DNA of 64,000 nt from CAZGSN01 sp964371655 (GTDB lineage Bacteria; Desulfobacterota; Binatia; HRBIN30), in NCBI GenBank assembly GCA_964371655.1, contig CAYJOD010000023.1, forward strand, positions 18,335-82,334, given 5' to 3'. Shown here piece after piece: positions 40,547 to 49,635 of this stretch (its first letter is position 1; each line of letters starts with the position of its first letter). The position numbers and the translations under genes are program-made. The notes under the pieces were generated by a model. The model saw only the letters and a list, made by a program, of their open reading frames with translations. It made no database searches and was not told where the DNA came from.

Positions 40547-42193
40547 TCATTTGCGCAGGATCATGCCGCTGTGCGGCTGCAGGTAGGCGATTGCGTCGTG
40601 CACGTGGTTGCGAGTGTCGGTGACGAGGAGCGCGCTCGCCGTAGTCCCGCATGGCAGGGTCTGCACGACGTCGGCGAAGTTGAGGTGCACCTGCAGCTCT
40701 TGGCCCTCGTGCTTGCGCACGTAGGAAAGCATGTTTGCCGGTCCCTCCGGAAGCAACTCGGCGGCGCCGATGTGGAGGGCTGGGGTTTCGCGGCGCAGCT
40801 TGAGGAGATGGCGGTAGAGGTTGAACAGAGAATCGGGGTCGCCGTCCTGCGCGGCGACGCAACGGCTGGTCTTGTTCGAATTCAACGGCAGCCAGGGTTT
40901 CGCCTCGGGTGCGCAGAACCCGGCGTTGGCGGTCGCGTCCCATTGCATCGGCGTGCGCACTTCGTCGCGGTTGATGGTTTCGTTGAGCAGACGCTGCACC
41001 ATCTGGAAGCCGGCTTCGGGGAGAAAGGCGAACGTCTTGGCCATCACATCTTGCGCGTCCTTCAACGGCACGGGGGTGTTGGTCATGCCGATCTCATCGC
41101 CCATGTAGACCGTCGGCACGCCGCGCAAGGTCAGCAACAGCATCGCCAGCACCTTGGCCTTGTCGAGGTCGCCGCCGACGCGCGTGGCCGAGCGCGTGCG
41201 ATCATGGTTGCCGAGGACGTAGGTCGGCTGGTCCGGGAAGCCGAAGGTGCTCTCGTAGGCCGCGATCTTGTCGCGGAAGAAATCGGCACTGTAGGTGTAC
41301 CGCAGGAAGTCGAACAGAAACACCAGCTGCAGTCCGTCGCGCTTGGCGCCGATGAAACGCTTGAGTGCCTGCCCGTCGCCAAAGACCTCGCCGAGCAGGA
41401 TGCGCTCCGGGTCGTCGAACTCGGCGCACACAGCTCGCAGCTCGCGGGCAAACTCGAACGTCTCGTTGGTGTTGAGGTTATACTTCTGCACCAGGATCTC
41501 GGGGACTGCGGAGCCGGGGAAAAAGCGCGGCCTCCAATTGATCGGGTTGCTGCGCAGCTGGCGGTCCTTCAGCACCGAGCCGAACATATCGAGGCGAAAT
41601 CCGTCGACGCCTTTGCGCAGCCAGAAGCGCGTGGTGTCGAGCATTGTCTGCTTCACCTCGGGGTTGTGGTAGTTGAGGTCGGGCTGGCACGGCAGAAACG
41701 AGGCGAGGTAGTACTGCTGGCGTTGCGGGCACCAGTTCCAGCCCGAGCTGATCAGGTTCGCCGCGCGCCAGTTGTTCGGCTTGCGCCATCCTTTGCCGTC
41801 GGCCCAGATGTACCAATCGGCCTTGGCGTTGTTGCGTGACGAGCGCGACTCGATGAACCACGGGTGCTGGTCGGAGGTATGGTTCATCACCAGATCGAAC
41901 ATCACCTTCAGACCGCGCTGATGGGCCGCCTCGATCAGCCGTTCGACGTCGCCGAGGTCGCCATACTCCGCTGCGACCGAGAGGTAGTCCGTGATGTCGT
42001 AGCCGAAATCGACCTGCGGGCTGGCGAAGAACGGCGAGATCCACACCGTCTCGAAGCCGAGATCGCGGATGTAGTCGAGCTTGGCGAGGATGCCCGCCAA
42101 GTCGCCGATACCGTCGCCGTTCGAGTCGAAGAAGGAACGCGGATAGATCTGGTAGATCGTCGTCGCGTACCACCAAGGATTCTTCTCTTCCAT
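40547..42193 (-). CDS. GH13 alpha-glucosidase / oligo-1,6-glucosidase
   Basis: 548 residues from ATG 42193, with GGTGGAA upstream. It has the GH13 conserved blocks: TIYQIYPRSFFDSNGDGIGD at the N-terminus; DLVMNHTSDQHPWF; GFRLDMFG with nucleophile D202; ILLGEVFGD with acid/base E269; and VLGNHDRTR with transition-state D331. The QPDLNYHNPEV segment is characteristic of the alpha-glucosidase/oligo-1,6-glucosidase/trehalose synthase subfamily. No signal peptide, so it is cytoplasmic and releases glucose from short alpha-glucans or sucrose-like sugars. Three candidate ATGs upstream were rejected because they lie in low-coding DNA. Confidence 0.9.
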   Translation of the reverse strand: MEEKNPWWYATTIYQIYPRSFFDSNGDGIGDLAGILAKLDYIRDLGFETVWISPFFASPQVDFGYDITDYLSVAAEYGDLGDVERLIEAAHQRGLKVMFDLVMNHTSDQHPWFIESRSSRNNAKADWYIWADGKGWRKPNNWRAANLISSGWNWCPQRQQYYLASFLPCQPDLNYHNPEVKQTMLDTTRFWLRKGVDGFRLDMFGSVLKDRQLRSNPINWRPRFFPGSAVPEILVQKYNLNTNETFEFARELRAVCAEFDDPERILLGEVFGDGQALKRFIGAKRDGLQLVFLFDFLRYTYSADFFRDKIAAYESTFGFPDQPTYVLGNHDRTRSATRVGGDLDKAKVLAMLLLTLRGVPTVYMGDEIGMTNTPVPLKDAQDVMAKTFAFLPEAGFQMVQRLLNETINRDEVRTPMQWDATANAGFCAPEAKPWLPLNSNKTSRCVAAQDGDPDSLFNLYRHLLKLRRETPALHIGAAELLPEGPANMLSYVRKHEGQELQVHLNFADVVQTLPCGTTASALLVTDTRNHVHDAIAYLQPHSGMILRK

Positions 42194-42240
42194 GCTTGTT
42201 CCACCCCGGAATTCGTGGTCTGGCCCATGTGCCATAGCAG

Positions 42241-42319
42241 GTATTCAGTTCTCGGTATTCAGTTTTCAGTTCTAGGGTACCCGCCGACGCCTGAAAACTG
42301 AAAACTGAACACTGAACAC
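42241..42319. repeat. Inverted repeat of TTCAGTTTTCAG units between divergent genes
   Basis: The left arm has ATTCAGTTCTCGGTATTCAG and TTTTCAG; the right arm has CTGAAAACTGAAAACTGAAC and ACTGAACAC. The arms could form a long imperfect hairpin. This occupies nearly the whole interval between the alpha-glucosidase and the LLM oxidoreductase starts, so it must overlap or neighbour both promoters. Confidence 0.6.
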
Positions 42320-42341
42320 GCCCCCGGCCAAGGAGTTGTCG

Positions 42342-43205
42342 ATGAAGTTTGGTCTGATGTTCGTCAACGCGGGGCCCTTCGCGTACCCGGCGCTGTTCGA
42401 AGGTCTGGTGCACACGGCAGAGGAAGTGGGCCTCGAGTCGCTGTGGACCGTCGAGCACGTGGTGGTCCCGGTCGGCTACGAATCGGAGTACCCGTACAGC
42501 GAAACCGGGAAGATGCCCGGCCCTGAGGATGTTGCGATTCCGGATCCGTTGTTGCCGCTCGCTTATGCGGCGGCGTTGACGACGAAGATTCGCCTCGGTA
42601 CCGGGGTGATGATTCTACCGCAGCGCCATCCCGCCTACGTCGCCAAGCAGATGGCGACGCTCGATGTGCTCTCGCGAGGCCGCGCCATTCTCGGCATCGG
42701 ATCGGGCTGGCTGAAGGAAGAGTTCGACGTGCTCGGCGTTCCGTTTCACGAACGCGGCAAGCGCACCGACGAATCGATCCGCGCCATTCGCTCGCTGTGG
42801 AAAGACGAAGCCGAAGCGTTCGACGGCCGCTTCTATCGGTGGAGTGCCGTCGAGTCGCAGCCGAAGCCGGTGCAGCGACCCGGCGTGCCGATCGTGATTG
42901 GCGGTCACTCCGAGGCTGCGGCTCGCCGTGCGGCACGGTTGGGAGACGGATTTTTTCCGGGACGCGGCGACATCGACACCTTGAAGCGGCTGCTCGTGGT
43001 CATGCGCGAAGAATGCGCCAAGAGCGGACGCGACGCCGACAGCATCGAGATCACCGCGGGAAGCATGGTGACCAATCCCGACACCGTACACCAGTTTGCC
43101 GATCTCGGTGTTGCGCGCATGACGATCTCGCCACCGGCCTTCGACCTCGAGGGCATCCGCCACGGTCTGCATCGCTTCGCCGAGCAGGTCATCGCCAAGT
43201 TGTGA
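42342..43205 (+). CDS. LLM-class (luciferase-like) flavin oxidoreductase, F420-type
   Basis: 287 residues from ATG 42342, which is 6 bases after AAGGAG; a TTG at 42336 has no room for that ribosome site. Blocks SLWTVEHVVVPVGYESEYPY and ILPQRHPAYVAKQMATLDVL, ILGIGSGWLKEEFDVLGV and RWSAVESQPKPVQRPGVPIV match the TIGR03619/LLM F420-dependent group common in actinobacteria and in Binatota-like genomes. It would use F420 or FMN in the cytoplasm; the substrate is unknown. Confidence 0.85.
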   Translation: MKFGLMFVNAGPFAYPALFEGLVHTAEEVGLESLWTVEHVVVPVGYESEYPYSETGKMPGPEDVAIPDPLLPLAYAAALTTKIRLGTGVMILPQRHPAYVAKQMATLDVLSRGRAILGIGSGWLKEEFDVLGVPFHERGKRTDESIRAIRSLWKDEAEAFDGRFYRWSAVESQPKPVQRPGVPIVIGGHSEAAARRAARLGDGFFPGRGDIDTLKRLLVVMREECAKSGRDADSIEITAGSMVTNPDTVHQFADLGVARMTISPPAFDLEGIRHGLHRFAEQVIAKL

Positions 43206-43230
43206 CCTGCGTTCCCTGCGTTAGGCTGTG

Positions 43231-44415
43231 TCAAATTGCGCGCACGCACGCCACGGCCGCGGCGCCTATGCGCAGGATACGCAAGTCGCCGAACGGCGAG
43301 CCGACGCCGCTGTTGAGTGTGAGGGCGACGGCAAGGCGGCGCTTAGGATCGGCCCAGGCGCCGGAGCCGCCGAAGCCGAAGTGGCCGAAGCCGCCATGGA
43401 TCGTCCCCCGAAGTGTCGCGGCGCGGTGGTAGCCGAGGCGCCAGTACATCGGTAGCGGCACGACGAGGTCGATGCGACGATTTTGAATCTCCGTGGCGCG
43501 CCGCACGGTCGCTTCTGACAGGAGCTTGGTTGTGCCGAGGCTGCCGTTGTCGGCGAGCGCGGCGTAGAGCTTGGCCAGGGAGCGAGCCGTGAACACGCCG
43601 TTGGCCGCAGGGATGGGCTGGGTGACGACGTGTGCCGCGGAGAAGTCGAAGCTCTCGATGCCGTTGGGCACCAACGCGTCGGCCATGCGCCGGAAATTGA
43701 TCGGAGCTCGGAACGCCGACAGGACGCGTTGCAGCGGACGCAGGATACGCTTGAGCGACTCGGGCGATCGCTGCATTTGCTTCGAGGGGATCAGCTGGGC
43801 GACGCGTGACAGCTCGCTCTCCGGCAAACCGATGTAGAGTCCGTCGAGATCGAGCGGCGCGGCGATCTCGTCGCGCAGCACCTGCTGCACGCTGCGGCCG
43901 CTGATGCGGCGGATGATCTCGCCGACCAGATATCCGAACGTCAACGCGTGGTAGCCGTTGGCGGTCCCGGGCGGATGCACCGGCGCGCTACGCGCCAGCA
44001 TGTCGGTCATGTACTGCCAATCGAGCAGCCGCTCGACGTGGTCGATGCGCGAGCGCAGCGGATACAATCCCGCTTCGTGGCAGAGCAGCTGGCGAACCGT
44101 GATGCGCTCCTTGCCCGCCTGCGCGAACTCCGGCCAATAATGGGCGACCGATCGGTCGTAATCGACGAGTCCGTGGTCGGCGAGGACGTGCAGCGCCGTC
44201 GAGATTACGCCCTTCGTGGTCGAGAACGACACCGACATGGTGTCGGCGCGCCACGGTGTCCCGGCGCGATCGCGCACGCCGCCCCAGATGTCCACGACTT
44301 TGTCGCCGTGGTGGTAGACGCACACCGCGGCGCCGCCATGGCGAGATTGCTTCAGTTGCGTTTCGAGGGCGCGGGCGACGCGCCAGAATTTCGGATGAAC
44401 GTAACCGTGAACCAT
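43231..44415 (-). CDS. Beta-lactamase-family serine hydrolase (class C-like)
   Basis: 394 residues from ATG 44415. The SxxK motif is FSTTKG with S65 and K68; the YxN-like site is probably YHALTFGYLVGEI, and the third motif is HGGFGHFGFGG near the C-terminus. This is the esterase/carboxypeptidase group of the beta-lactamase fold rather than a classical antibiotic-resistance enzyme. No clear signal peptide, so it is probably cytoplasmic. It is the third gene of a minus-strand run after nadA and the NrtR-type gene. An upstream frame start at 44496 would overlap that gene and is less likely. Confidence 0.83.
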   Translation of the reverse strand: MVHGYVHPKFWRVARALETQLKQSRHGGAAVCVYHHGDKVVDIWGGVRDRAGTPWRADTMSVSFSTTKGVISTALHVLADHGLVDYDRSVAHYWPEFAQAGKERITVRQLLCHEAGLYPLRSRIDHVERLLDWQYMTDMLARSAPVHPPGTANGYHALTFGYLVGEIIRRISGRSVQQVLRDEIAAPLDLDGLYIGLPESELSRVAQLIPSKQMQRSPESLKRILRPLQRVLSAFRAPINFRRMADALVPNGIESFDFSAAHVVTQPIPAANGVFTARSLAKLYAALADNGSLGTTKLLSEATVRRATEIQNRRIDLVVPLPMYWRLGYHRAATLRGTIHGGFGHFGFGGSGAWADPKRRLAVALTLNSGVGSPFGDLRILRIGAAAVACVRAI

Positions 44416-44462
44416 GGGCGTGTGATGGCGCGAAGCCCGCGCTGGCGCAAGCGTGTCCGGGG

Positions 44463-45119
44463 TTACAGCATGACGATGTTCATCGGCTGGCGACACGTGA
44501 ACGCATAGAGCTGGGCCGGGCGGTGCGGACCGCGGCGTCTTCGGCGTAGCCGGCGCAGCAGGCGCAGGGCAAGGATCTTCTTGCGGAAGTTGCGGCGGTC
44601 GAGGGTGCGGCCAAGGATGACCTCGTAGATTTCCTGCAGCTCTCCGAGCGTGAACTCGTCGGCCAGTAGACTGTAGACGATGTTGGTGTATTCGAGCTTG
44701 GCCTGCAGGCGCTCGAGCGCGTAGGCGGCGATGACATTATGGTCGTAGGCCAACGGCGGCAAGGCGCGCACCGGCAACCAGCGTGCGCGTGAGTACTTGC
44801 CGTTGCGATCTGCGGCGTGGGCTGTGCCTGGTTCGGGCACGAGCGCGAAGAAGGCGACCGAAACGACGTGCGCATGCGGGTCGCGCGTCGGTTCGCCGAA
44901 GGTGCGCAGCTGCTCGAGGTAAACGTCGTGCAGCCCGGTCTGGACGAGCAGCTCGCGCGCGGCCGTCGCCTCCGGCGAGTCGCCGACGCGAACGAGGCCG
45001 CCCGGAAATGCCCACTGGCCCGCGAAAGGCCCGGATTTCACCTCGACCAGAAGTGCCTTCAAGTCGCCCGCGGTGATCGTAAAGATCACGACGTCGACGG
45101 CTACGCGGGGAGAACGCAT
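44463..45119 (-). CDS. nrtR: NrtR-type transcriptional regulator (Nudix plus winged helix)
   Basis: 218 residues. The N-terminal domain is Nudix-like: WAFPGGLVRVGDSPEATAA followed by RELLVQTGL. Against the consensus GX5EX7REUXEEXGU, the first Glu is D47 and the two metal-binding Glu are V59 and Q60, so hydrolase activity is probably lost. The C-terminal half (YSLLADEFTLGELQEIYEVI, LDRRNFRKKILAL) matches the winged-helix DNA-binding domain of NrtR. NrtR represses NAD-biosynthesis genes and senses ADP-ribose, and here it lies 80 bp after nadA on the same strand, which supports this call. The start has no strong ribosome-binding site. Confidence 0.8.
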   Translation of the reverse strand: MRSPRVAVDVVIFTITAGDLKALLVEVKSGPFAGQWAFPGGLVRVGDSPEATAARELLVQTGLHDVYLEQLRTFGEPTRDPHAHVVSVAFFALVPEPGTAHAADRNGKYSRARWLPVRALPPLAYDHNVIAAYALERLQAKLEYTNIVYSLLADEFTLGELQEIYEVILGRTLDRRNFRKKILALRLLRRLRRRRRGPHRPAQLYAFTCRQPMNIVML

Positions 45120-45199
45120 GTCGGCTCAAGCGAACGCAGGCGCCAGGCCCTTTCGGTGTCGCTGCTGTCCTTGCTGTCCTTGCGGTCCCTTAGATCTTG

Positions 45200-46204
45200 T
45201 CAGGATAGCTCCAGCATGCGACGCAGCGAGCGTTCGGCGCCGCGGCGCACGTCTTCATCGAGAACGATCTCGTGCTCCATTTGTTGCAAGGAGCGCAGCG
45301 TGCCCTCGAGCGTGATCATCTTCATGAATTGGCAGAGCTTGCAGGCTTTGTAGAACTGCTTCTCCGGGACCTCGACGAGGAGGCGATCGGAGAGACCGCA
45401 TTCGGTGACGACGAGGAACTCCATCGCTTCGCTTTGCTTGGCGTACTGCACCATGCCGCTGGTGCTCAGAACGGCGTCGGCAATGGCGGCAACGTCGGCG
45501 CGACACTCGGGGTGAGCCAGAACCTTGATACCCGGGATGGCGTCTTTGACCTTGAGGATGTTGTCGGGCGTAATCTGGTGGTGCACGTAGCAGTTGCCGT
45601 CCCAGGTGATGACGGTCTTCGCGGTTTCCTTCTGCACGTACTCGCCGAGGTGCCGATCCGGAACGAACAAGATGTGCTCGGTGGGCAAGGCGTTGACGAT
45701 TTTTACGGCGTTGGAGGACGTGCAACACGCATCGACGACGGCCTTCACCGCGGCGGTGGTGTTGACGTAGGCGACGATTTGCAGGTCGGGGTAGACCTTA
45801 CGCAGGGCGTCGCGGCGTTCGACCAGCTCTTCGGCAGTCACGCTGTCGGCCAGCGAACAGCCGGCGCGCAGGTCGGGCAGCAGCACTGTTTTCGACGGGT
45901 TCAAAATCTTGGCGGTCTCGGCCATGAAGTGCACGCCGCAGAAGACGATGACCTCGGCATCGACCGTCGTGGCTTGCTTGGCGAGCTCGAGCGAGTCCCC
46001 GACGAAGTCGGCAACTTCAAAGAGCTCGGGGCGCTGGTAGTTATGCGCCAGCACGACGGCGTTGCGCTCGGCTTTGAGGGCGCGGATGCGGTGGATGGTA
46101 TCGACCATCGATGCGCAGGTGTCCGCATTGTAGATGTTCGACTCGTGCAGACGCCGAAAGGCGGATTCGAGCTCGACGGCAGTCTTCTCCACGGCAGCCT
46201 GCAT
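45200..46204 (-). CDS. nadA: Quinolinate synthase A
   Basis: 334 residues from ATG 46204, with GGAGGA six bases upstream. The protein makes quinolinate from iminoaspartate and dihydroxyacetone phosphate at a [4Fe-4S] cluster, in de novo NAD synthesis. Key blocks: VVLAHNYQRPELFEVADFVG, VIVFCGVHFMAETAKIL with C89, LPDLRAGCSLADS, VDACCTSSNA with C159/C160, PDRHLGEYV, VLAHPECRADV and the last cluster cysteine in FYKACKLCQFMKM. The upstream palindrome at 46218-46236 is next to the ribosome site. Partner genes nadB/nadC are not in the window. Confidence 0.93.
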   Translation of the reverse strand: MQAAVEKTAVELESAFRRLHESNIYNADTCASMVDTIHRIRALKAERNAVVLAHNYQRPELFEVADFVGDSLELAKQATTVDAEVIVFCGVHFMAETAKILNPSKTVLLPDLRAGCSLADSVTAEELVERRDALRKVYPDLQIVAYVNTTAAVKAVVDACCTSSNAVKIVNALPTEHILFVPDRHLGEYVQKETAKTVITWDGNCYVHHQITPDNILKVKDAIPGIKVLAHPECRADVAAIADAVLSTSGMVQYAKQSEAMEFLVVTECGLSDRLLVEVPEKQFYKACKLCQFMKMITLEGTLRSLQQMEHEIVLDEDVRRGAERSLRRMLELS

Positions 46205-46217
46205 GTGCTTCCTCCAG

Positions 46218-46236
46218 TTGTGTAGTCCGTACACAA
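46218..46236. promoter_or_regulatory. Inverted repeat at the nadA start, probable operator
   Basis: TTGTGTA and TACACAA form 7-bp perfect arms around GTCCG. The site is 14 bp upstream of the nadA ATG, overlapping the 5' leader. Its position in front of a nadA-nrtR pair suggests binding by the NrtR-type protein, but this is inference; I do not know the consensus for this group. Confidence 0.6.
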
Positions 46237-46263
46237 AGGGGGCGCGGGCGTCAACCCTGAGGA

Positions 46264-46475
46264 GGCTGCGAGCGGTGGCTCGACGACGGGCTGCCACGCT
46301 TCGTCGAGCGGGAGCTGCGGGAGTTTCTCACCTGCGGCTCGATGGCGCGCTGCTTCGCCCGCTTCCGGTGCAGCGGCTGCAAGCGCGAGATCCTCGTCGC
46401 CTTCTCGCGCAAGGGGCGAGGCCCTTCGAGAGGCTCAGGACAGGGTTCTGCCCGTCCTGCTGCGGCCGGCGTATG
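46264..46475 (+). pseudogene. IS91-family transposase fragment (zinc-binding domain) broken by a 23-bp insertion
   Basis: The + strand reads LDDGLPRFVERELREFLTCG, SMARCFARFRCSGCKREIL and VAFSRKGRG, then after a frame change FCPSCCGRRM. This is the Cys-rich N-terminal domain of IS91-type transposases. The frame is broken by exactly 23 extra bases at 46422-46444, which begin CCCTTCGAGAGGCTC; removing them restores KGRGFCPSC in frame. The fragment stops at about 46475, where a repeat fragment (TTGGAACCGCGGATGG, 46496) begins. The catalytic domain is absent, so this is a dead remnant. Confidence 0.75.
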
Positions 46476-46651
46476 TGCGAGCCGCCCACCTCAGTTGGAA
46501 CCGCGGATGGACCCAGCGCGGCCACGGCCGCAACCAACTCTGGAACTCGATAGGGGCAAAGGTGTGAGTGTGGTGACTTCGGCGCGCTCGAGGCTGGCCG
46601 CGCAGGCTGTAGGCTGTAGACCGGAGGCTGCAGGTCGGAGGAAGACCTTCG

Positions 46652-47005
46652 CTACGAGCGAAGGGCACCGAGCAGACCGGCAATCACCTTACTGGTCTCG
46701 ACGCACAGTGCTGACAATTCGCGGTGTGCCTCGGTCTCCAGGTAGCCAAGACGTGCGGCCAGTGAGGTATGATACTCGACTTCCCGGCTGGAGGCGTAAG
46801 CGATACCCAAGAAGTGCAGGTAGTCGGCTTCAGAGTGGCGGGCACATCCCTCGACGATGTTCGCAGGCACCGAAGCCGCCGCGCGTCGTAGTTGTGCAGT
46901 GAGGCTGAAGACCTGCTCCCTGGGAAAGCGACGGGCGTGCTTGTAGACCGCTAGGGCCAACCGGTCGGCGAGTTCGAAAGCCTTGAGCTTGGTGTGGTCA
47001 CGCAT
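46652..47005 (-). CDS. Four-helix-bundle protein (23S rRNA intervening-sequence-protein family)
   Basis: 117 residues, starting MRDHTKLKAFELADRLALAV. It has the conserved pattern of the family: LAVYKHARRFPREQVFSLTA, QLRRAAASVPANIVEGCAR and LHFLGIAYASSREVEYH. Such proteins are small cytoplasmic bundles often found near mobile DNA and in rRNA intervening sequences, with unknown function. It is a single gene at the edge of a region with transfer signs. Confidence 0.85.
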   Translation of the reverse strand: MRDHTKLKAFELADRLALAVYKHARRFPREQVFSLTAQLRRAAASVPANIVEGCARHSEADYLHFLGIAYASSREVEYHTSLAARLGYLETEAHRELSALCVETSKVIAGLLGALRS

Positions 47006-47181
47006 ACGGCTAGGCTGGAGACGCCAAACTGGCCCGGTGCAATTCCCTCGAGCGCACGGTCGATCTGAGCCCCGACTGACGCGGCACCGCTGATTTCCGA
47101 CAGATTGTACCGAGTGAAACTCGCCGTGGTCAAATTGATCACCTTAAGGCCGACAGGCTGCTAGACACCAAGCTTTCACTC

Positions 47182-49635
47182 ATGGTATCGAGATTAAATC
47201 TCATAGAGACAGAAATGCCACTAGACGCCAAAGCTAGGACCCAACTGCTGGAAAGGACGCTACTTCTTACTGACCCGGCTCGCAACTTTGACCGGGGGTC
47301 TCTCATTCAGCTACTCGATGCCCTCGTTCGGGCCGGATTCCGTGGTGCCCGCTATTACGACGTCACATTAAATTTTGTCACGAACGACCTGCTTTTGGTC
47401 CTGTCCGCCGCGTCCCCAGAATCCGCCGACCTACTCGGGTTTGGTATCGACTATAGCTCTTCGACCATAGGCCAGGGCGGAAAGGCCGCCGGTCCTATCA
47501 TTTCCTCCCACGATTCTCAACACAACGGTCCGAATCAAGAGCGTTGGATTGAAAAACTGGGGCTCGGCAGGTCCTCTTGGGTCGACATACCCGTCAGATT
47601 CGGCAATCGGATAGTCGCCCTCATCGCCTGCGACTGGCCAAGTGGTGCGTTGGACCTTTCCCTCGATGATCTAGCGTTCCTAGAACTTCTGGCGACACGC
47701 CTTGCGCTGCACTTGATGGTCAACCCCGCGAGGTCGGCTGAGAAGGCTCGCGTAGTACTCAGTTCTTCGGCGCCATCGGCAGATCCAGTCGATCTACTCC
47801 GTGCCATCGCTGTTGAACTGCGCCGCGCCGTTGATGGCGCGATCGTGGGTGTCTTCCAGCACCATTGGGATTCGGGTTATCTCGAGAAAATTTTCGAGGA
47901 CCACGACCCGCGCCTGCCAACCTTTCCATTGGAGTTCCCGGAGGTCTACCATCTAGACTCGTCATGCCTCACTATACAGGCGTGGCGAGATCCGCGAGCC
48001 CGACACATCGTCGACATCCAGAGAATTGCAGCCCAACAGCCATATGCGCTGGCTAAGCCGTCGGTCGATCGTCATCAGACCCTGTTCCAGTCGGATGTCG
48101 TAACTGCGTTGTACGGCATTCTGGGCAAGTCGGAACCGAGATACCTTGTCCGGATTATCAATCGTGCCGATGCTCCTCCCCTCCCCTTTGTTGATGCTCA
48201 CAAGCGAACATTCGATGCCTTGTGTTTGGAATGGTCGCAAAACGTCGAGCGTATGGTCATGGGACGACGGCTGAAGCGCCTTCAGGAGGTGTCGAACGGA
48301 ATAGTCGAGGCCCTTGGAGACCGCGACCGGGCTCTCGCGTTGATCCTCGACGCAATCGCAGACGAAGGAATAGAGAACAGCGCTGTCTTATGCCAATCGG
48401 AAGGCAGCACTGGCTTCAGCGTCTCGCGCTATTTCGGTCCGCTATTTGCGGGATGGCAGCAGAGCACGCCGGCCGCCTTCACTTCCGACCCACTCTATGC
48501 CGAAGCAATAGGCATCACCACCCCAAGCACGATTGAGATACGGAAGGTCCCTGATTATCACAACACGGCAACGCTTGCGGGTCGCCTGCTTGCCCAGCAC
48601 GTCATGGGGGTAATCTGTTTCCCGATCCGCGCCCTACGAACGCGGGGAGTCCTACTCTGCCCAGTCTTGTCGCCCAGTGGCGAGGCAGATCGCCAAGCAG
48701 CCCGACTCCCCAAGCCGCCCCAGGATAAGCTAACTACTCTCACGACCTATGCGACTATGATCGGCAGTTGCATTGAGGCGGTGCACTCGCGGTTAACTGC
48801 GGAGCATGCGCGCATGCTTGTTGGGCACATCCGCCACGAGGTGAACACGCCAGCGAGCATCCTCGGTCAACGGGCACTCGCGGCGATCTTGGCAGCGCGG
48901 CAGAAGGTCCCCCCCACTGATGTCCAGACGCTGGCAGAGTTCGACGATCATCGCAGCGGGATCATCGATCAAATGGGAGCAGTCAACAAGACGATGGACG
49001 TAGCCCTTTTGGTTGCCCAGGAAAGCCGAGGGCGTTTGCAGATGCAGTTTCGCAAATGCGACTTCGGCCGACTCCTGGACGAAGCAAGGGATTCCCTGCG
49101 ATCGGAGTTGGAGGTGCGGAATCCACGTGGCAAGATAAGCCGCTACAGCATCGACATTCCCGATTCGTGCAAAAGGCTCGGGAGCATTGTTTGTGATGCC
49201 GATCTACTAAAGCAGGTATTCCTAAACCTATTCCGAAACGGCATGAAATACTCGCTCCCGCGAGACCCCGGAAGGCCGATGGTGATCGACGTCGTTGGAA
49301 TGAGGCAAACGGGCGTGTCGATCGTCCAGGTGACAAATTGGGGGATTGGAATTCCAGACGACGATTTTGAGCGGATCTTCCAACCGTTTGTGCGAGGAAG
49401 CGTCCATGACAGGTTCAGAGCGATAAGAGGAATGGGCTTAGGACTTTACGTGTCCAGACGTGTCATGCTCGCACACAATGGCACCCTGGTCTGTCACCAC
49501 AGCACGTGCACATTGGACGATCCGGCCCGTCGTAAACTATGGGAGGGATTCGAAACCACAATGGAGGTAAGGATCCCACACAATCTCCCGGAGGGAGTCA
49601 GAGACCATGAGTGGGAAAAGGAGTCAACTCTATGA
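47182..49635 (+). CDS. Sensor histidine kinase with GAF-like domains
   Basis: 817 residues from ATG 47182 (ATG 47215 has a slightly better purine tract upstream). There is no TM helix, so it is cytoplasmic. A GAF-like domain covers about 20-190 (GFRGARYYDVTLNFVTNDLL), followed by two further sensor-like regions to about 540. The phosphoacceptor is H552 in HIRHEVNTPASILG. The ATPase domain shows the N-box NLFRNGMKYS, the G1/F-type WGIGIPDDDFERIFQPFVRG and the G2 box GMGLGLYVSRRVMLAHNG. Its TGA overlaps the receiver start (ATGA). Codon use is visibly more A/T-rich than in neighbouring genes, as if acquired. The sensed signal is unknown. Confidence 0.87.
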   Translation: MVSRLNLIETEMPLDAKARTQLLERTLLLTDPARNFDRGSLIQLLDALVRAGFRGARYYDVTLNFVTNDLLLVLSAASPESADLLGFGIDYSSSTIGQGGKAAGPIISSHDSQHNGPNQERWIEKLGLGRSSWVDIPVRFGNRIVALIACDWPSGALDLSLDDLAFLELLATRLALHLMVNPARSAEKARVVLSSSAPSADPVDLLRAIAVELRRAVDGAIVGVFQHHWDSGYLEKIFEDHDPRLPTFPLEFPEVYHLDSSCLTIQAWRDPRARHIVDIQRIAAQQPYALAKPSVDRHQTLFQSDVVTALYGILGKSEPRYLVRIINRADAPPLPFVDAHKRTFDALCLEWSQNVERMVMGRRLKRLQEVSNGIVEALGDRDRALALILDAIADEGIENSAVLCQSEGSTGFSVSRYFGPLFAGWQQSTPAAFTSDPLYAEAIGITTPSTIEIRKVPDYHNTATLAGRLLAQHVMGVICFPIRALRTRGVLLCPVLSPSGEADRQAARLPKPPQDKLTTLTTYATMIGSCIEAVHSRLTAEHARMLVGHIRHEVNTPASILGQRALAAILAARQKVPPTDVQTLAEFDDHRSGIIDQMGAVNKTMDVALLVAQESRGRLQMQFRKCDFGRLLDEARDSLRSELEVRNPRGKISRYSIDIPDSCKRLGSIVCDADLLKQVFLNLFRNGMKYSLPRDPGRPMVIDVVGMRQTGVSIVQVTNWGIGIPDDDFERIFQPFVRGSVHDRFRAIRGMGLGLYVSRRVMLAHNGTLVCHHSTCTLDDPARRKLWEGFETTMEVRIPHNLPEGVRDHEWEKESTL

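Noticed and set aside
46342..46902. 186-codon frame
   Set aside because: Only its first part is real (the IS91 remnant). After the 23-bp insertion the frame reads repeat DNA and the antisense of the four-helix-bundle gene.
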